Numbered from the stretch's first letter, positions 52,558-62,293 are shown. The stretch is 64,000 nucleotides of DNA from JAAYUD01 sp041907665 (GCA_041907665.1 JAYRGW010000006.1:1-64000), one strand, 5' to 3'. Translations and numbers: made by a program. The notes: generated by a model not told the origin, from the letters alone.

Positions 52558-54246
52558 TTATTGTTTAGCGAATGAGTAAGTTCCGGTAATTAAGTTGATA
52601 GTCAAAGTATAAGTCCCTGTTGCTAGTGTTGCGTCGTCGATAATATTTGCCCCTTTGTACTTGAGTGTGCCATTGCTACCCCCATAGAACATGTCCCAAT
52701 TGGAGTTTATCACAATTTTTGCACCGTAGGGCGATGCCCCATTGATGGTCACTGTAGCTGCATATTCTCCTATCGTTGAAGTCGGTGTCATTGCAGTAAG
52801 CGACCAATCGTTGTTGAATCCGGTATATGCTACCGTAGAGACTCCTGTCAGAGCATACGTGAGATTCTTCATGTCTACATCAAATAGATAATAGCCTGCT
52901 TCCGGTGCGGGGATATTGCCACCTGTTGTCGATAGTGTACCACCTTGAGCTGTACCGGATGCGGTACCTAAAGCGCTGTTCCAATCGTCTTTAGTGGTAT
53001 AGAATTTGTATCCCCATTTTGAATTGACATTGATGACACCTTCGTACTTCAGGTCACTTTCGTTGTAAAGAGTCACATAGTTGTCGAATGTCCAATTACC
53101 ACTAATACCGTCATCAATACCCGATAGATAAACGTACTTGTTTACTGAGGTAGGGGTAGCGTCTCCTTTGACAACTGAGCAACTCCATGCTTTCGGATCG
53201 TTCAAGTTGAGAATCAAAGTACATGTTCCTGTCGATGGAATGTTGACTGCAATATCGGAAGCCGAAGACCCAAAAGTGAGTGTAGAGGCACTCGTACCGA
53301 AACCTAGAGGAGTATCGATAGCGTTTGAGTCGTCTGTACCGGTAGAATAGTTATACTGTTTGCCTGTACCGGATATTTTAATAGTAGCACTACCGGCAGT
53401 TGTGGCATTGAAGACGAGTATCCATTCGTTTTGAGCACGTTCGTACACCATCGTCCCGTTGATGCCGCCCGCTACTCCTAGAGAAGGCATGTATAAAGCC
53501 GACCATACTTTTTTCTTGGTATCGACAACCGTATAATAGCAACCGGTCTGTCCGGGATACCAGAAATTCCATTTCGTATTGTCGGTAGAAAGAATAAAGG
53601 CTGAATTATCGGCTCCTAAATTACCCCATATTGTGCCGTCACCTTCTTGCAAGAAATAGTTATACCATGCGGTGGCACCTATGAATCCGGTATAAACGCC
53701 GTTGGATGTAGGAGAAGCTAGTTTCATATCTGTTGCGTCTTGTTTGGATGTGAGCAAATATCCTATAGACATATCAACCAGGTAAGGAGTGATATTGACT
53801 TTGGCGGTATTGCTATAAGCAGCTTCCGTATTGCTGCCTTCCGATACTTTCAAACGAAAATAAATGGGAGTCGAAACGTCTACTGCTGCACCTAAATTCT
53901 TGGCAAGCGTGTTGAGTACCAATCCTGTGTATGCCTTTGATTGATTGGATTCGTTGGATTCGGTTACGGTAGTCGAGAAATCGCTCGATAAAGATGCTTG
54001 TAGTGTTGTGGTAAGTAAATTGGGAGCCGAAACGTGACTATCGCTCACTTTGGAATTTATTTTAGTCCAAGCTAACGATAGAACAATAGATTGGTTTAGC
54101 TCTTTGGACAAAACCACATTATCATCCGATGCCGAAAGTTGTCCTCCTTCGGCTGGAGAGAGATAAATTAAATCGCCATCCTTACTGCACGAGGCTATAC
54201 CGAGGCACAGGATAAGGGCGAAGAATATATATTGAATTGTTTTCAT
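52558..54246 (-). CDS. SusE/SusF-like surface glycan-binding lipoprotein
   Basis: The 562-residue protein has a lipobox at cysteine 20 (LGIASC). The N-terminal SusE-type Ig-like domain (about 28-160: DNVVLSKELNQSIVLSLAWTKINS) is followed by tandem beta-sandwich modules of about 100 residues. These carry repeated patterns such as YLSGIDDGISGNWTFDNYVTLY and YTGFNNDWSLTAMTPTSTIGEYAATVTI, as in SusE/F starch-binding CBM-like modules. No catalytic motif. It probably binds galactan at the surface and sits between SusD and GH53. Confidence 0.88.
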   Translation of the reverse strand: MKTIQYIFFALILCLGIASCSKDGDLIYLSPAEGGQLSASDDNVVLSKELNQSIVLSLAWTKINSKVSDSHVSAPNLLTTTLQASLSSDFSTTVTESNESNQSKAYTGLVLNTLAKNLGAAVDVSTPIYFRLKVSEGSNTEAAYSNTAKVNITPYLVDMSIGYLLTSKQDATDMKLASPTSNGVYTGFIGATAWYNYFLQEGDGTIWGNLGADNSAFILSTDNTKWNFWYPGQTGCYYTVVDTKKKVWSALYMPSLGVAGGINGTMVYERAQNEWILVFNATTAGSATIKISGTGKQYNYSTGTDDSNAIDTPLGFGTSASTLTFGSSASDIAVNIPSTGTCTLILNLNDPKAWSCSVVKGDATPTSVNKYVYLSGIDDGISGNWTFDNYVTLYNESDLKYEGVINVNSKWGYKFYTTKDDWNSALGTASGTAQGGTLSTTGGNIPAPEAGYYLFDVDMKNLTYALTGVSTVAYTGFNNDWSLTAMTPTSTIGEYAATVTINGASPYGAKIVINSNWDMFYGGSNGTLKYKGANIIDDATLATGTYTLTINLITGTYSFAKQ

Positions 54247-54266
54247 GTCGTTCTGGTTTAGAATGA

Positions 54267-55841
54267 TTAGTAATTGTCATTGTGTAGATTCGGATTGGCT
54301 GATAGTTCGGCTGCCGGAATGGGATAAATATTGTATTTATCGTCGACAGCTTGTCCGGCTTTTACGCCACCTTTCCATTGCCACAAATAATCGTTGGTTG
54401 TAAACTTGCCGAAGCGTATAAGGTCGGTGCGCCGTGTGCATTCCCAATAAAGTTCGCGTCCACGTTCGTTGAGAATAAAATCGGTAGTCAAATCACTTTC
54501 GCTGACGTCTCCTGTAGTACTTCCATAAGCTCTTTCACGAATATAATTCACATATTTCAGTGCTTCGGCTTTCGAACTGCCCGTACCGCCTCGGAGAACA
54601 GATTCTGCCAACATCAGATAAACATCTGCCAAACGGAATACCGGAAAGTCGGTATTTACGCCACTGCTTCCGGTGTTTGAAGCTGCTTGACCGGCATCGG
54701 TCAGATTTGTCCATTTGGTAACAAGATAGCCTGCTGTAGGGTCGTCTATAGAGGTATCAAGCATTTTTGTCTGCCCTTTGGTGAAGAACATTGCACGCGT
54801 GTCGCCGTCAGCAAAGAGACCTGACAATTCACCTCTGGCGCGGAACATACTCCAACCGCTTGTTACACCATAATCGGCAGGATTTTCGTAATCGGATGTG
54901 TTACTTATTGCGCCGCAAACCAAATAGGTAGTAGCGCCCCATGATACTGTATGGTTGGCATCTACATTGAAAGCAAAGATGATTTCGTCGGTGCGTTTAT
55001 CATTATCGGCATTGAAGAGTTTGGCATAATCTGCATCTAGTGAGTAGCCGTCGCCAATAATTTTCTCGCAGTAAGTGATGCAATCTGTATAATGTTCGGT
55101 TCCGGTATATATCTTAGCGTTAAGATACATTTTGGCGAGCAATGTCCATGCTGCTGCTTTGGATGCATGTCCGTAAGTAACGGTTGTGCGATCGGGGAGG
55201 GTCGATTCAATATCTTTCAGTTCCGACTCAATATAATCGAATATTTGTGAAGATGTGTAGCGGGGTGGTGTATAGGCACCGACAGGATCTTTTTCGGTAA
55301 CAAACGGAATGTTGCGATATAGATCCATTGCATGGTAGTATGACAATGCTCTTAGAAAACGTGCCTCTGCACGATATTGTTTGATCGTTGTCTGATCGCT
55401 GTCGGAGAATTTCGATATGGCATTGTCGGTAGCATTGCGCAGAAACTCGTTGCAATAGGCGATGGTTTGATAAATGCGGTAATAGGTGTCTTCTACCCAC
55501 GGGTCGTTGGCATCCCAAGAGAGATATGTGAGGTCTTTTACCTTATCGCCTTCGAGCCATGTACATGCCATTTCGTCGGTTCCGCATTCTTGCATATTAA
55601 TATAGCAACGCATATAATCGTATCCGCTGTTGCTGCTCATGTCGGCATTACCTCCTCCTTTTTGTTGTCCGGCTATTACGAACGACGCATAAAGTTTGGC
55701 AAGTACAGCCTGATAATTGGCGGCTGTAGTATATACGTCGGCCGAAGTCGTTTCTGTATTTGGCATCTGGTCTAAATCGCCGGTGCATGCCGAGAATGCT
55801 AGAAGTCCGCATATAAGTAACGTAGAATATATCTTTTTCAT
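54267..55841 (-). CDS. SusD/RagB-type surface lipoprotein (galactan locus)
   Basis: From ATG at 55841 the product has 524 residues; a TTG at 55853 extends it by four codons but is unlikely. The lipobox ends at cysteine 19 (LLAFSAC), followed by TGDLDQMPNTETTSADVY, a classic RagB/SusD start. TPR-like helices include RAEARFLRALSYYHAMDLYRNIPFV and KAAAWTLLAKMYLNA; the end has ELYWECTRRTDLIRFGKF and YPIPAAELSANPNL, typical of the RagB C-terminal domain. It caps SusC in galactan uptake, 21 bases after it. Confidence 0.95.
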   Translation of the reverse strand: MKKIYSTLLICGLLAFSACTGDLDQMPNTETTSADVYTTAANYQAVLAKLYASFVIAGQQKGGGNADMSSNSGYDYMRCYINMQECGTDEMACTWLEGDKVKDLTYLSWDANDPWVEDTYYRIYQTIAYCNEFLRNATDNAISKFSDSDQTTIKQYRAEARFLRALSYYHAMDLYRNIPFVTEKDPVGAYTPPRYTSSQIFDYIESELKDIESTLPDRTTVTYGHASKAAAWTLLAKMYLNAKIYTGTEHYTDCITYCEKIIGDGYSLDADYAKLFNADNDKRTDEIIFAFNVDANHTVSWGATTYLVCGAISNTSDYENPADYGVTSGWSMFRARGELSGLFADGDTRAMFFTKGQTKMLDTSIDDPTAGYLVTKWTNLTDAGQAASNTGSSGVNTDFPVFRLADVYLMLAESVLRGGTGSSKAEALKYVNYIRERAYGSTTGDVSESDLTTDFILNERGRELYWECTRRTDLIRFGKFTTNDYLWQWKGGVKAGQAVDDKYNIYPIPAAELSANPNLHNDNY

Positions 55842-55862
55842 AATGCTTTTCAATTTAAAAAA

Positions 55863-58835
55863 TTAGAAATTAAGTCCGATGTTCAAAGAGTATGTTCGCG
55901 GACGGGGATAGAAAGAAGAGTCCATTCCGTTCGGTACTTCCGGGTCTACACCTGTATATTTGGTAATGGTAAAAACATTTTGTACCATAGCTGTGGCATT
56001 CAGACTGCACCATTTGCAAATCTTTCCGAAGTTGTACGACAAACTCAGATTGTCCATTTTGAGGAATGATGCGTTTTCTACATAATAATCGCTTAGATAT
56101 TGTCGAGATGTGAAGCCCGTCTTTAAATAGCTTTTATTGAGGTTATTCAATTGATAAGAATTGTATGAAACAGTACTCCATGCACCTGTATTCATCGCCA
56201 TACCGTTGTATGCATAATTACCGATATTAGCACGCAAGCTGGTGCTGAGTGTCCATTTTCTAAAACGTAACGAAGTAGAAAAACCGAATATCCAGTCAGG
56301 GGCAGGAGAATGATAGCGGTATAAATCTTTCGAATTGATTTCGCCATTTCCATCTAGGTCGGCATAAGCTCCTTCGATGGGTTTTCCTTTTGTGTCGTAT
56401 AGTTGATGATAGACATAGAACATATATGGTGCATAACCTTCGCTCAGAACTTGGAAATAGTAGCTGTCAATTTTCGGACCGGCAGAAGTATTGGTTGTCG
56501 TTGTACCTTTCACCAGCGAAAGGTTTTTAATCTTTTGGCTCTGCCAAGTGGCATTGGCACTGATGTCCCATCCCCAATCTTTCGTGTCGATAGCTTTTAA
56601 ATTGATATTTGCTTCGATACCGTGGCTGTTTACGTTGCCTACGTTGGTGAGTACCGTTTTATTGAAATTCGTACCGGCTGCTGATGGAACGGTGGCTAAC
56701 AAGTCTTTTGTCTTGCGCGTATAAAAGTCGAAGCTTCCTGTAATGCGATCTTTCAACAAACCGAAGTCGAAGCCATAGTTGTAAGAAGTCGTTGTTTCCC
56801 ATTTTAAATTGGAAATATATGCTTCGGGGCGGTAAGTATAGTAATAATCGCTACCGAACTGGTACTGTGCGCCATCTTGGCTGACAGTATATACGGGCAG
56901 ATAATTATAATTGCCTATACCGTCTTGCTGACCGGTAACACCGTAGCTTACCCGAATTTTAAGGTTGCTCAAAATAGGATTGTTTTTCAGGAACGATTCT
57001 TCGGTAACACGCCACCCCAATGCAACAGACGGGAACGTTCCCCAGCGATTATCTTTGCTGAAACGCGAAGTTCCATCGCGACGTACGGTTGCAGTTACTA
57101 AATATTTGGAATCGAACGAGTAGTTGAGACGACCGTAATATGAAATCAGTACATGGCGTTGGTCGGTGGCTGCAACAGTATTTTCTACTGTACCTCCAGT
57201 GTTTAGTTCGTTGTATGCGTTTGTTTTGGCAATCCACTTCTGATAATCGTATCCGGCTGTCAGTTCGATGTTACTTTTTAGAAAATCGATGTACTTATTA
57301 TAATTGAGGTATGTTGTGAGCAATCGGTTACTGTTCTTCTGTGGACCATAGGTGTAGTCGCGTCCTCCTGTCGTAGAGTATTTGGCTGCTTGTGAGGGAA
57401 CAAAGATAGAGCCTTTGCCTTCTGCATAGTCATATCCTACGGTAGCATGAAACTTTAAGTCGGGCAGGAAGTGCATCTTGTAGTCAACGTCGAAGTTACC
57501 GATGATACGTTTGACAGTACTGCGCGAGTCGTATTGCTTGATAAGACCCAATGGATTCAGTACGGCTCCTGTAACAGGTGTGCCTGTATTGTCGATAGCT
57601 TCGTTGTATCCGCCGAAAACTGTACTATTGCTACTATATATAGGAATGGTGGGGTTGTAGGTCGCACCGGCCCAAATAGCATTCTGATCGGCAAAATGGT
57701 TTTTGTTGTATGAACCTTTTACATTAAAATTGAACTTCAAATAATTGTTGAAAAAGGAAGGCGATAAAGATAGGTTCGTAGTGTATCGTTCTACTTTATC
57801 TGTTTTCAAAATGCCTTGTTGGTTGAAGTAGCCTACCGATAAACGATAAGGCAAGGCCTTTGCTATCTGTCCGGAGAAACTCAAATTATTGTCTGTACCA
57901 AAAGCTGCCTGATATATTTGTTTATTCCAGTCGGTATTTGCGTTGCCAATCAGAGATTTCTGAGCGTCGGTTCCCACGGAGTTGATTATGTTTGCAAATT
58001 GGTCGTGTGAAAGCATTTGTGGAAGTCTGGTATGCACCTGAAAAGAGTTGGTCGTATTCAAGCTTATTTTCATTCTGCCGGCGCTGCCTTTTTTGGTGGT
58101 AATGAGGATAACACCGTTAGAAGCTCTCGAACCGTAGATAGCTGTTGACGACGCATCTTTTAGAATGGTCATGCTCTCGATATCGTTCGGATTGATAAGG
58201 CTTAGAAAGTTTCCGCTTCCTGAAATACTGCCTCCTACTTCCATCGGTACTCCATCCAATACTATTAAGGGATCATTACTTGCATTGAGTGAAGCACCAC
58301 CACGAATTCGAATAGTGCTACCAGCTGTAGGAGAACCTCCGGCACTCATTATTTGTACGCCACTCACTTTGCCGTTGATAAGCTGTTCGGGCGACGATAT
58401 CATTCCTCCGTTGAAATCTTTGCTTTTCACATTACTTACTGAACCTGTGAGGTCGCTTTTGCGTGTCGTACCATAACCTATAACGACAACATCGTTGAGT
58501 TGTTGTGCATTAGGTTTCATTTGTACCGAAAGAATGTGGCTTGCAGGAATTGCGACAGTCAGTGTTTGATAACCCACATAAGAAAAAGTCAATTCTTTTG
58601 TCCCATTGGGCACTTGAAGTGAAAAAGAACCCTCCAGGTCGGAAGAAATTCCGAGAGTGGTGCCTTTGACAACAACAGACACACCAATCATCGGAGCTTT
58701 GGCTTCGTCAATTACTTTACCTGTCACTTTTATGGTTCCCGTCTGTGCGTAGGCCGGAAGGAAATAACCTAACAATAGAAAACTGATTAAAAGACTTGTC
58801 AGCGTCTTTTGCAGTGTTAAGGTTTTGTGATTCAT
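55863..58835 (-). CDS. SusC/RagA-type TonB-dependent transporter (galactan locus)
   Basis: The 990-residue protein has a signal peptide ending near 30 (FLPAYAQ) and a carboxypeptidase-regulatory-like domain at about 36-110 (APMIGVSVVVKGTTLGISSDLEGSF). A TonB-box-like LNDVVVIGYGT precedes the plug (GKVSGVQI; RGGASLNASNDPLIVLDGVPM; SMTILKDASSTAIYGSRASNGVILITTKKG). The barrel ends in NIGLNF. It is the smallest of the three SusC proteins and has no STN domain. It heads the SusC-SusD-SusE/F-GH53-GH2 operon and would import galacto-oligosaccharides. The promoter at 58902-58932 matches the housekeeping consensus. Confidence 0.95.
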   Translation of the reverse strand: MNHKTLTLQKTLTSLLISFLLLGYFLPAYAQTGTIKVTGKVIDEAKAPMIGVSVVVKGTTLGISSDLEGSFSLQVPNGTKELTFSYVGYQTLTVAIPASHILSVQMKPNAQQLNDVVVIGYGTTRKSDLTGSVSNVKSKDFNGGMISSPEQLINGKVSGVQIMSAGGSPTAGSTIRIRGGASLNASNDPLIVLDGVPMEVGGSISGSGNFLSLINPNDIESMTILKDASSTAIYGSRASNGVILITTKKGSAGRMKISLNTTNSFQVHTRLPQMLSHDQFANIINSVGTDAQKSLIGNANTDWNKQIYQAAFGTDNNLSFSGQIAKALPYRLSVGYFNQQGILKTDKVERYTTNLSLSPSFFNNYLKFNFNVKGSYNKNHFADQNAIWAGATYNPTIPIYSSNSTVFGGYNEAIDNTGTPVTGAVLNPLGLIKQYDSRSTVKRIIGNFDVDYKMHFLPDLKFHATVGYDYAEGKGSIFVPSQAAKYSTTGGRDYTYGPQKNSNRLLTTYLNYNKYIDFLKSNIELTAGYDYQKWIAKTNAYNELNTGGTVENTVAATDQRHVLISYYGRLNYSFDSKYLVTATVRRDGTSRFSKDNRWGTFPSVALGWRVTEESFLKNNPILSNLKIRVSYGVTGQQDGIGNYNYLPVYTVSQDGAQYQFGSDYYYTYRPEAYISNLKWETTTSYNYGFDFGLLKDRITGSFDFYTRKTKDLLATVPSAAGTNFNKTVLTNVGNVNSHGIEANINLKAIDTKDWGWDISANATWQSQKIKNLSLVKGTTTTNTSAGPKIDSYYFQVLSEGYAPYMFYVYHQLYDTKGKPIEGAYADLDGNGEINSKDLYRYHSPAPDWIFGFSTSLRFRKWTLSTSLRANIGNYAYNGMAMNTGAWSTVSYNSYQLNNLNKSYLKTGFTSRQYLSDYYVENASFLKMDNLSLSYNFGKICKWCSLNATAMVQNVFTITKYTGVDPEVPNGMDSSFYPRPRTYSLNIGLNF

Positions 58836-58901
58836 GATAATAATTTTAAGATATTATGATTGATTGTTATTAGTTTTTAGTTGCATATTAAATTTCGGTT
58901 A

Positions 58902-58932
58902 CAAATGTACCTGCTTTGAATATATTGCTCAA
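58902..58932 (-). promoter_or_regulatory. Promoter of the galactan operon (TTG-N20-TACATTTG)
   Basis: On the minus strand TTG at 58932-58930, a 20-base spacer and TACATTTG at 58909-58902 form a good Bacteroidetes promoter about 67 bases upstream of the SusC ATG. A regulator (usually an HTCS) is expected to act upstream of it. Confidence 0.75.
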
Positions 58933-59091
58933 GCAGAAAAAGGACAAATAAGGATAAAAATTAGACAATCTTCGTTTAAACTACTTCTCGGCTTTATTTT
59001 GTATCTCTTATCTTCTTAATACGAAAGAGTCCCAATATATAAATTTAATTATATTGCAAGGCTATCTGTCCCCGAAGAGGAGTTATTTTTG

Positions 59092-59099
59092 TATCTTTG
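59092..59099 (+). promoter_or_regulatory. -7 box (TATCTTTG) for the nitroreductase-DUF2520 pair
   Basis: TATCTTTG lies 26 bases upstream of the ATG at 59125, leaving a short leader. No -33 at canonical spacing. Confidence 0.6.
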
Positions 59100-59124
59100 C
59101 ATCAAATAATAAAAGCAAAAGTCT

Positions 59125-59661
59125 ATGGAAAGTTTCAGCGAATTGATAAAGACCCGCCGAAGCATGCGGAAGTTTACTACGGAAGAATTAACTCAAGATG
59201 AAGTTGTCGTCTTGTTGAAGGCCGCACTTATGGCTCCTACGTCCAAACGAAGCAACTGCTGGCAGTTTGTAGTAGTGGATGATAAGGCGACGCTTGCTCA
59301 ACTCGCAACTTGTAAGGAACAGGGAGCCTCGTTTATTGCAGGTGCAGCTTTGGCTGTTGTTGTCTTGGGTGATCCTTTGGCAAGTGATGTGTGGATGGAA
59401 GATGCTGCAATTGCTTCGATATATCTGCAATTGCAAGCCGAAGATTTGCAATTGGGCTCTTGCTGGGTACAGGTGATGGAACGTATGTATAGCGATACAA
59501 TGACATCCAACGATTATGTACATGGGGTACTCGACATTCCCCGTCAGCTACAGGTCGTATCGATCATAGCTATAGGGCATAAAGATATGGAACGCAAACC
59601 TTTCAATGAGGACCACCTGCAATGGGAAAAAATACATATCAATAAATATGGTGGAAAGTAA
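59125..59661 (+). CDS. Nitroreductase-family flavoprotein
   Basis: The 178-residue protein has the FMN-binding start FSELIKTRRSMRKFTTEE at residues 4-21, where R-R-S-x-R contacts the flavin phosphate. LKAALMAPTSKRSNCWQFVVV follows, and a glycine-rich LQLGSCWVQV segment near 110-119 completes the pocket. It reduces nitro groups, quinones or similar using NAD(P)H. It starts 17 bases before the DUF2520 gene, so the two are probably cotranscribed. A second, different nitroreductase lies at 61725-62246. Confidence 0.92.
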   Translation: MESFSELIKTRRSMRKFTTEELTQDEVVVLLKAALMAPTSKRSNCWQFVVVDDKATLAQLATCKEQGASFIAGAALAVVVLGDPLASDVWMEDAAIASIYLQLQAEDLQLGSCWVQVMERMYSDTMTSNDYVHGVLDIPRQLQVVSIIAIGHKDMERKPFNEDHLQWEKIHINKYGGK

Positions 59662-59678
59662 CATGTTCAAAATATAAT

Positions 59679-60467
59679 ATGAAGAGAAGTATACAAGACA
59701 CTCAGATTGTTTTTATCGGATCGGGCAATCTGGCAACGAATCTGGCAAAGGCTCTCTATCGTCATGGTTTTCGAATTATGCAAGTTTATAGCCGTACCGA
59801 GGCTCATGCTCGCGAACTTGCAGATGCCGTAGAAGCCGACTGGACCGATTCGCTTGACAGCGTGAGTCTTTCTGGAGAAATTTATTTCGTGAGTCTAACC
59901 GATACGGCTTTTGTTCAACTTGTTCCGAAATTGGTGAAGGGTAGGGAAGATAAGCTTTTTATTCATACTGCAGGCAGTATCCCTCTTGAGGTATGGAAAG
60001 GGCAGACCAATAGATATGGTGTTGTATATCCGATGCAAACTTTCAGCAAACAAGTGGAAGTTGACTTTTCGCAAATACCGATCTTTGTCGAAGCGAATAA
60101 TGTAGAAGATCATGACTTGATGAAAGATATTGCGCAGATATTGTCTCAAAAGGTTTATGACGCTACATCAGAACAACGCAAAATATTGCACTTGGCTGCC
60201 GTTTTTACATGTAATTTTTCAAATCACATGTATGCTCTTGCTGCGGCATTACTTAATAAGTACGATTTGCCTTTCGACGTGATGTTGCCATTAATAGATG
60301 AAACGGCACGAAAAGTACATCAGTTGCCACCTTCGCTTACTCAAACCGGACCTGCGGCTCGGAATGACGAAGATGTGATGAATGCTCATCTGCAAATGCT
60401 CCAAAAAGAACCGTCGCTGCAAGAACTTTATAAATTGATCAGCCGTAGCATTCATAATTTGAAATAG
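59679..60467 (+). CDS. Rossmann-like NAD(P)-binding protein with DUF2520 domain
   Basis: The 262-residue protein has an N-terminal Rossmann fold (about 8-130) with dinucleotide motif G14-S-G16-N-L-A (IVFIGSGNLATNLAKAL), followed by a DUF2520 helical domain (about 140-258) with ILHLAAVFTCNFSNHMYALA and QTGPAARND. It resembles pyrroline-5-carboxylate reductases and 6-phosphogluconate-type dehydrogenases. The substrate is unknown. In Bacteroides genomes a DUF2520 gene directly before kdsC is common, as here. Confidence 0.9.
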   Translation: MKRSIQDTQIVFIGSGNLATNLAKALYRHGFRIMQVYSRTEAHARELADAVEADWTDSLDSVSLSGEIYFVSLTDTAFVQLVPKLVKGREDKLFIHTAGSIPLEVWKGQTNRYGVVYPMQTFSKQVEVDFSQIPIFVEANNVEDHDLMKDIAQILSQKVYDATSEQRKILHLAAVFTCNFSNHMYALAAALLNKYDLPFDVMLPLIDETARKVHQLPPSLTQTGPAARNDEDVMNAHLQMLQKEPSLQELYKLISRSIHNLK

Positions 60468-60473
60468 TATTAT

Positions 60474-60481
60474 TATATTTG
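60474..60481 (+). promoter_or_regulatory. -7 box (TATATTTG) for the kdsC-like gene
   Basis: TATATTTG begins 7 bases after the DUF2520 stop and lies 80 bases upstream of the ATG at 60561. It suggests kdsC has its own promoter in addition to any read-through. Confidence 0.5.
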
Positions 60482-60560
60482 TAGGCAACACGTGTCTGTT
60501 TGTTTCAGTCAATGCCTGTATAGAAGGCCGTGTCGTGTGCGATAAAATAAATTATTTGAT

Positions 60561-61085
60561 ATGAGTTCGATAAATTATGATCTGACTAAAATAAAAGCAA
60601 TCGCTTTTGATGTAGACGGAGTGTTGAGTGCCGAAACGATTGTTCTCGATGTGTCGGGCGAACCGATGCGCAGTGTCAATATCAAAGATGGTTATGCTAT
60701 ACAATTGGCTGTAAAGAAAGGATTGCATCTGGCTATTATTACCGGAGGACGTACCAAGGCTGTAGAAATGCGTTATAAGGGATTGGGCGTACAGGATATC
60801 ATTTCCGGTTCGGCAGTGAAGATTCATGACTATCGCACTTTTCGTGATAAATACCGACTGAAAGACGAAGAAATTATTTTTGTGGGAGACGATATTCCCG
60901 ATCTTGAGGTGCTACGCGAGTGTGGTTTGCCATGCTGTCCTAAAGACGCAGCACCCGAAGTGAAAAATATTTCACGTTATATATCTCATTGTAACGGCGG
61001 TTTCGGAGTAGGTCGCGATATTGTAGAGCAAGTGCTGAAAGCGCAGGATAAATGGATGGACAATGCCGAAGCTTTCGGATGGTAA
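60561..61085 (+). CDS. kdsC: 3-deoxy-D-manno-octulosonate 8-phosphate phosphatase (KdsC)
   Basis: The 174-residue C0-type HAD phosphatase (no cap) converts KDO-8-phosphate to KDO for lipopolysaccharide core synthesis. Motif I is AFDVDGVLS with aspartates 17 and 19; motif II is AIITGGRT with threonine 61; motif IV is FVGDDIPD with aspartates 110 and 111. The intact GRTKAVEMRYKGLGVQDI region is typical of KdsC. The protein is of normal length. It is followed by a convergent unrelated gene. Confidence 0.92.
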   Translation: MSSINYDLTKIKAIAFDVDGVLSAETIVLDVSGEPMRSVNIKDGYAIQLAVKKGLHLAIITGGRTKAVEMRYKGLGVQDIISGSAVKIHDYRTFRDKYRLKDEEIIFVGDDIPDLEVLRECGLPCCPKDAAPEVKNISRYISHCNGGFGVGRDIVEQVLKAQDKWMDNAEAFGW

Positions 61086-61107
61086 AAAGCAAAGATTTTA
61101 TATCGAC

Positions 61108-61728
61108 TTAAAATCCCATTGGGTTGGCTTCCCTACTTACTTCTACACGGAAACCGAAATGTCCGTTGGCAGACTTCATTTCGAATGCCCCTTTAAAATC
61201 ATGCTTTTGCCAAGGCATTGCATTCATCCCCGGCAATAGTCTCCCTTGGGCATCGTACTTACCATAGACATTGATCTGTGCTCCGTTTTTCAGTCGGAAA
61301 CTGGCGCCTTGAAGCATATCGGGGTTGGTGCTGAGGTTATAGGCCCATGTACTGTATAATGGTATATATCCCAATCCGTACCCGTATCCCATGCCGTAGT
61401 AATAGCTCCACGTATTGTAGGGAAACAAAATATTCGCTCTTGAAAAATCATTTGTGAAACCTGTACCGAAGAGATTGCTCGTATCGAGTCGGAACAAGTT
61501 GCTGAAATCTTTTTTAAGTACGCCATCCTTCGAAAATTGAATTGTTTTAGAGGTTGAAGGCAATATGTTGAGTTGTCTCATATCTAGCTGATACTCGCCA
61601 AACTGCTTCGTCTCGGGTTGCTTGCTGTTCAATGAGCGGTGTAGCGTATCGGCAGCAATTTCGTATTGTCCCCACATACAAATAGGTAGGGAACAACATA
61701 AAAAGAATATCAGAAATAAACGTTTCAT
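61108..61728 (-). CDS. Secreted Tyr/Gly-rich protein of unknown function
   Basis: From ATG at 61728 the product has 206 residues with a signal peptide (MKRLFLIFFLCCSLPICMWGQ). I do not recognise the family. A Tyr/Gly-rich stretch is at residues 107-129 (YYYGMGYGYGLGYIPLY within it), and the C-terminal 60 residues look beta-rich (GASFRLKNGAQINVYGKYDAQ...GFRVEVSRE), like the last strands of an outer-membrane barrel. The start codon overlaps the stop of the nitroreductase gene (ATGA), so the two are translationally coupled. A longer in-frame start upstream would run through that gene and is not credible. Confidence 0.78.
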   Translation of the reverse strand: MKRLFLIFFLCCSLPICMWGQYEIAADTLHRSLNSKQPETKQFGEYQLDMRQLNILPSTSKTIQFSKDGVLKKDFSNLFRLDTSNLFGTGFTNDFSRANILFPYNTWSYYYGMGYGYGLGYIPLYSTWAYNLSTNPDMLQGASFRLKNGAQINVYGKYDAQGRLLPGMNAMPWQKHDFKGAFEMKSANGHFGFRVEVSREANPMGF

Positions 61729-62246
61729 TTTACGTAATGAATATACCCTTCCTTGCGGGGCCTTGTTTCGGGCATCGGACCGGCAGGATACCCCACAATG
61801 CAATGTGCAATACCTTCGTAGTCTCCTTCTATACCCCAAGAATGGAGTAAAGCTTTTCCTTCTTCGCTCTCGAATTCTTCTTTGGCACGATGAATCCAAC
61901 AGCTTCCCAGCCCAAGAGCATGAGCGGCAAGCATTAAATTCTCCATAACCAAGCTTCCGTCATATATATGTGTAGGCCTGTTTTTGTCCGCTAATACGAC
62001 TATTACAGCCGGTGCTCCATAAAAGGGGTCGCTTGATGTGCCCATAATGTCAGCATTCATCTTCGACAGCTGATCGCGATCTTCTTTATTGGTTACTGCT
62101 ACAATGACTGGAGACTGTGCGTTCATCCCCGTCGGAGCATAAGTTCCGGCTTCTACTATTTGGTCTATCAAATGTGCAGGGACAGTATCAGGTTTATATT
62201 TTCGGATGCTGCGTCGGGTGCGTATCAAATCAAAAAAATCGTTCAT
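61725..62246 (-). CDS. Nitroreductase-family flavoprotein (second)
   Basis: The 173-residue protein starts FFDLIRTRRSIRKYKPDTVP, with R-R-S-x-R for FMN phosphate at residues 11-15. GTYAPTGMNAQSPVIVAV and the glycine-rich LMLAAHALGLGSCWIHRA (about 107-124) follow. The end (IVGYPAGPMPETRPRKEGYI) is typical of the family. It shares little with the nitroreductase at 59125 outside the motifs. It lies upstream of, and overlaps by 4 bases, the Tyr/Gly-rich secreted protein. Confidence 0.92.
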   Translation of the reverse strand: MNDFFDLIRTRRSIRKYKPDTVPAHLIDQIVEAGTYAPTGMNAQSPVIVAVTNKEDRDQLSKMNADIMGTSSDPFYGAPAVIVVLADKNRPTHIYDGSLVMENLMLAAHALGLGSCWIHRAKEEFESEEGKALLHSWGIEGDYEGIAHCIVGYPAGPMPETRPRKEGYIHYVK

Positions 62247-62293
62247 AGAAAATAGATGTTATATATAGTCCTTTTATAATTTATTATTTCAGG

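Noticed and set aside
61729..61899. N-terminal extension of the Tyr/Gly-rich protein
   Set aside because: It lies within the nitroreductase gene in another frame and is Arg-rich without structure; the later ATG opens a signal peptide.
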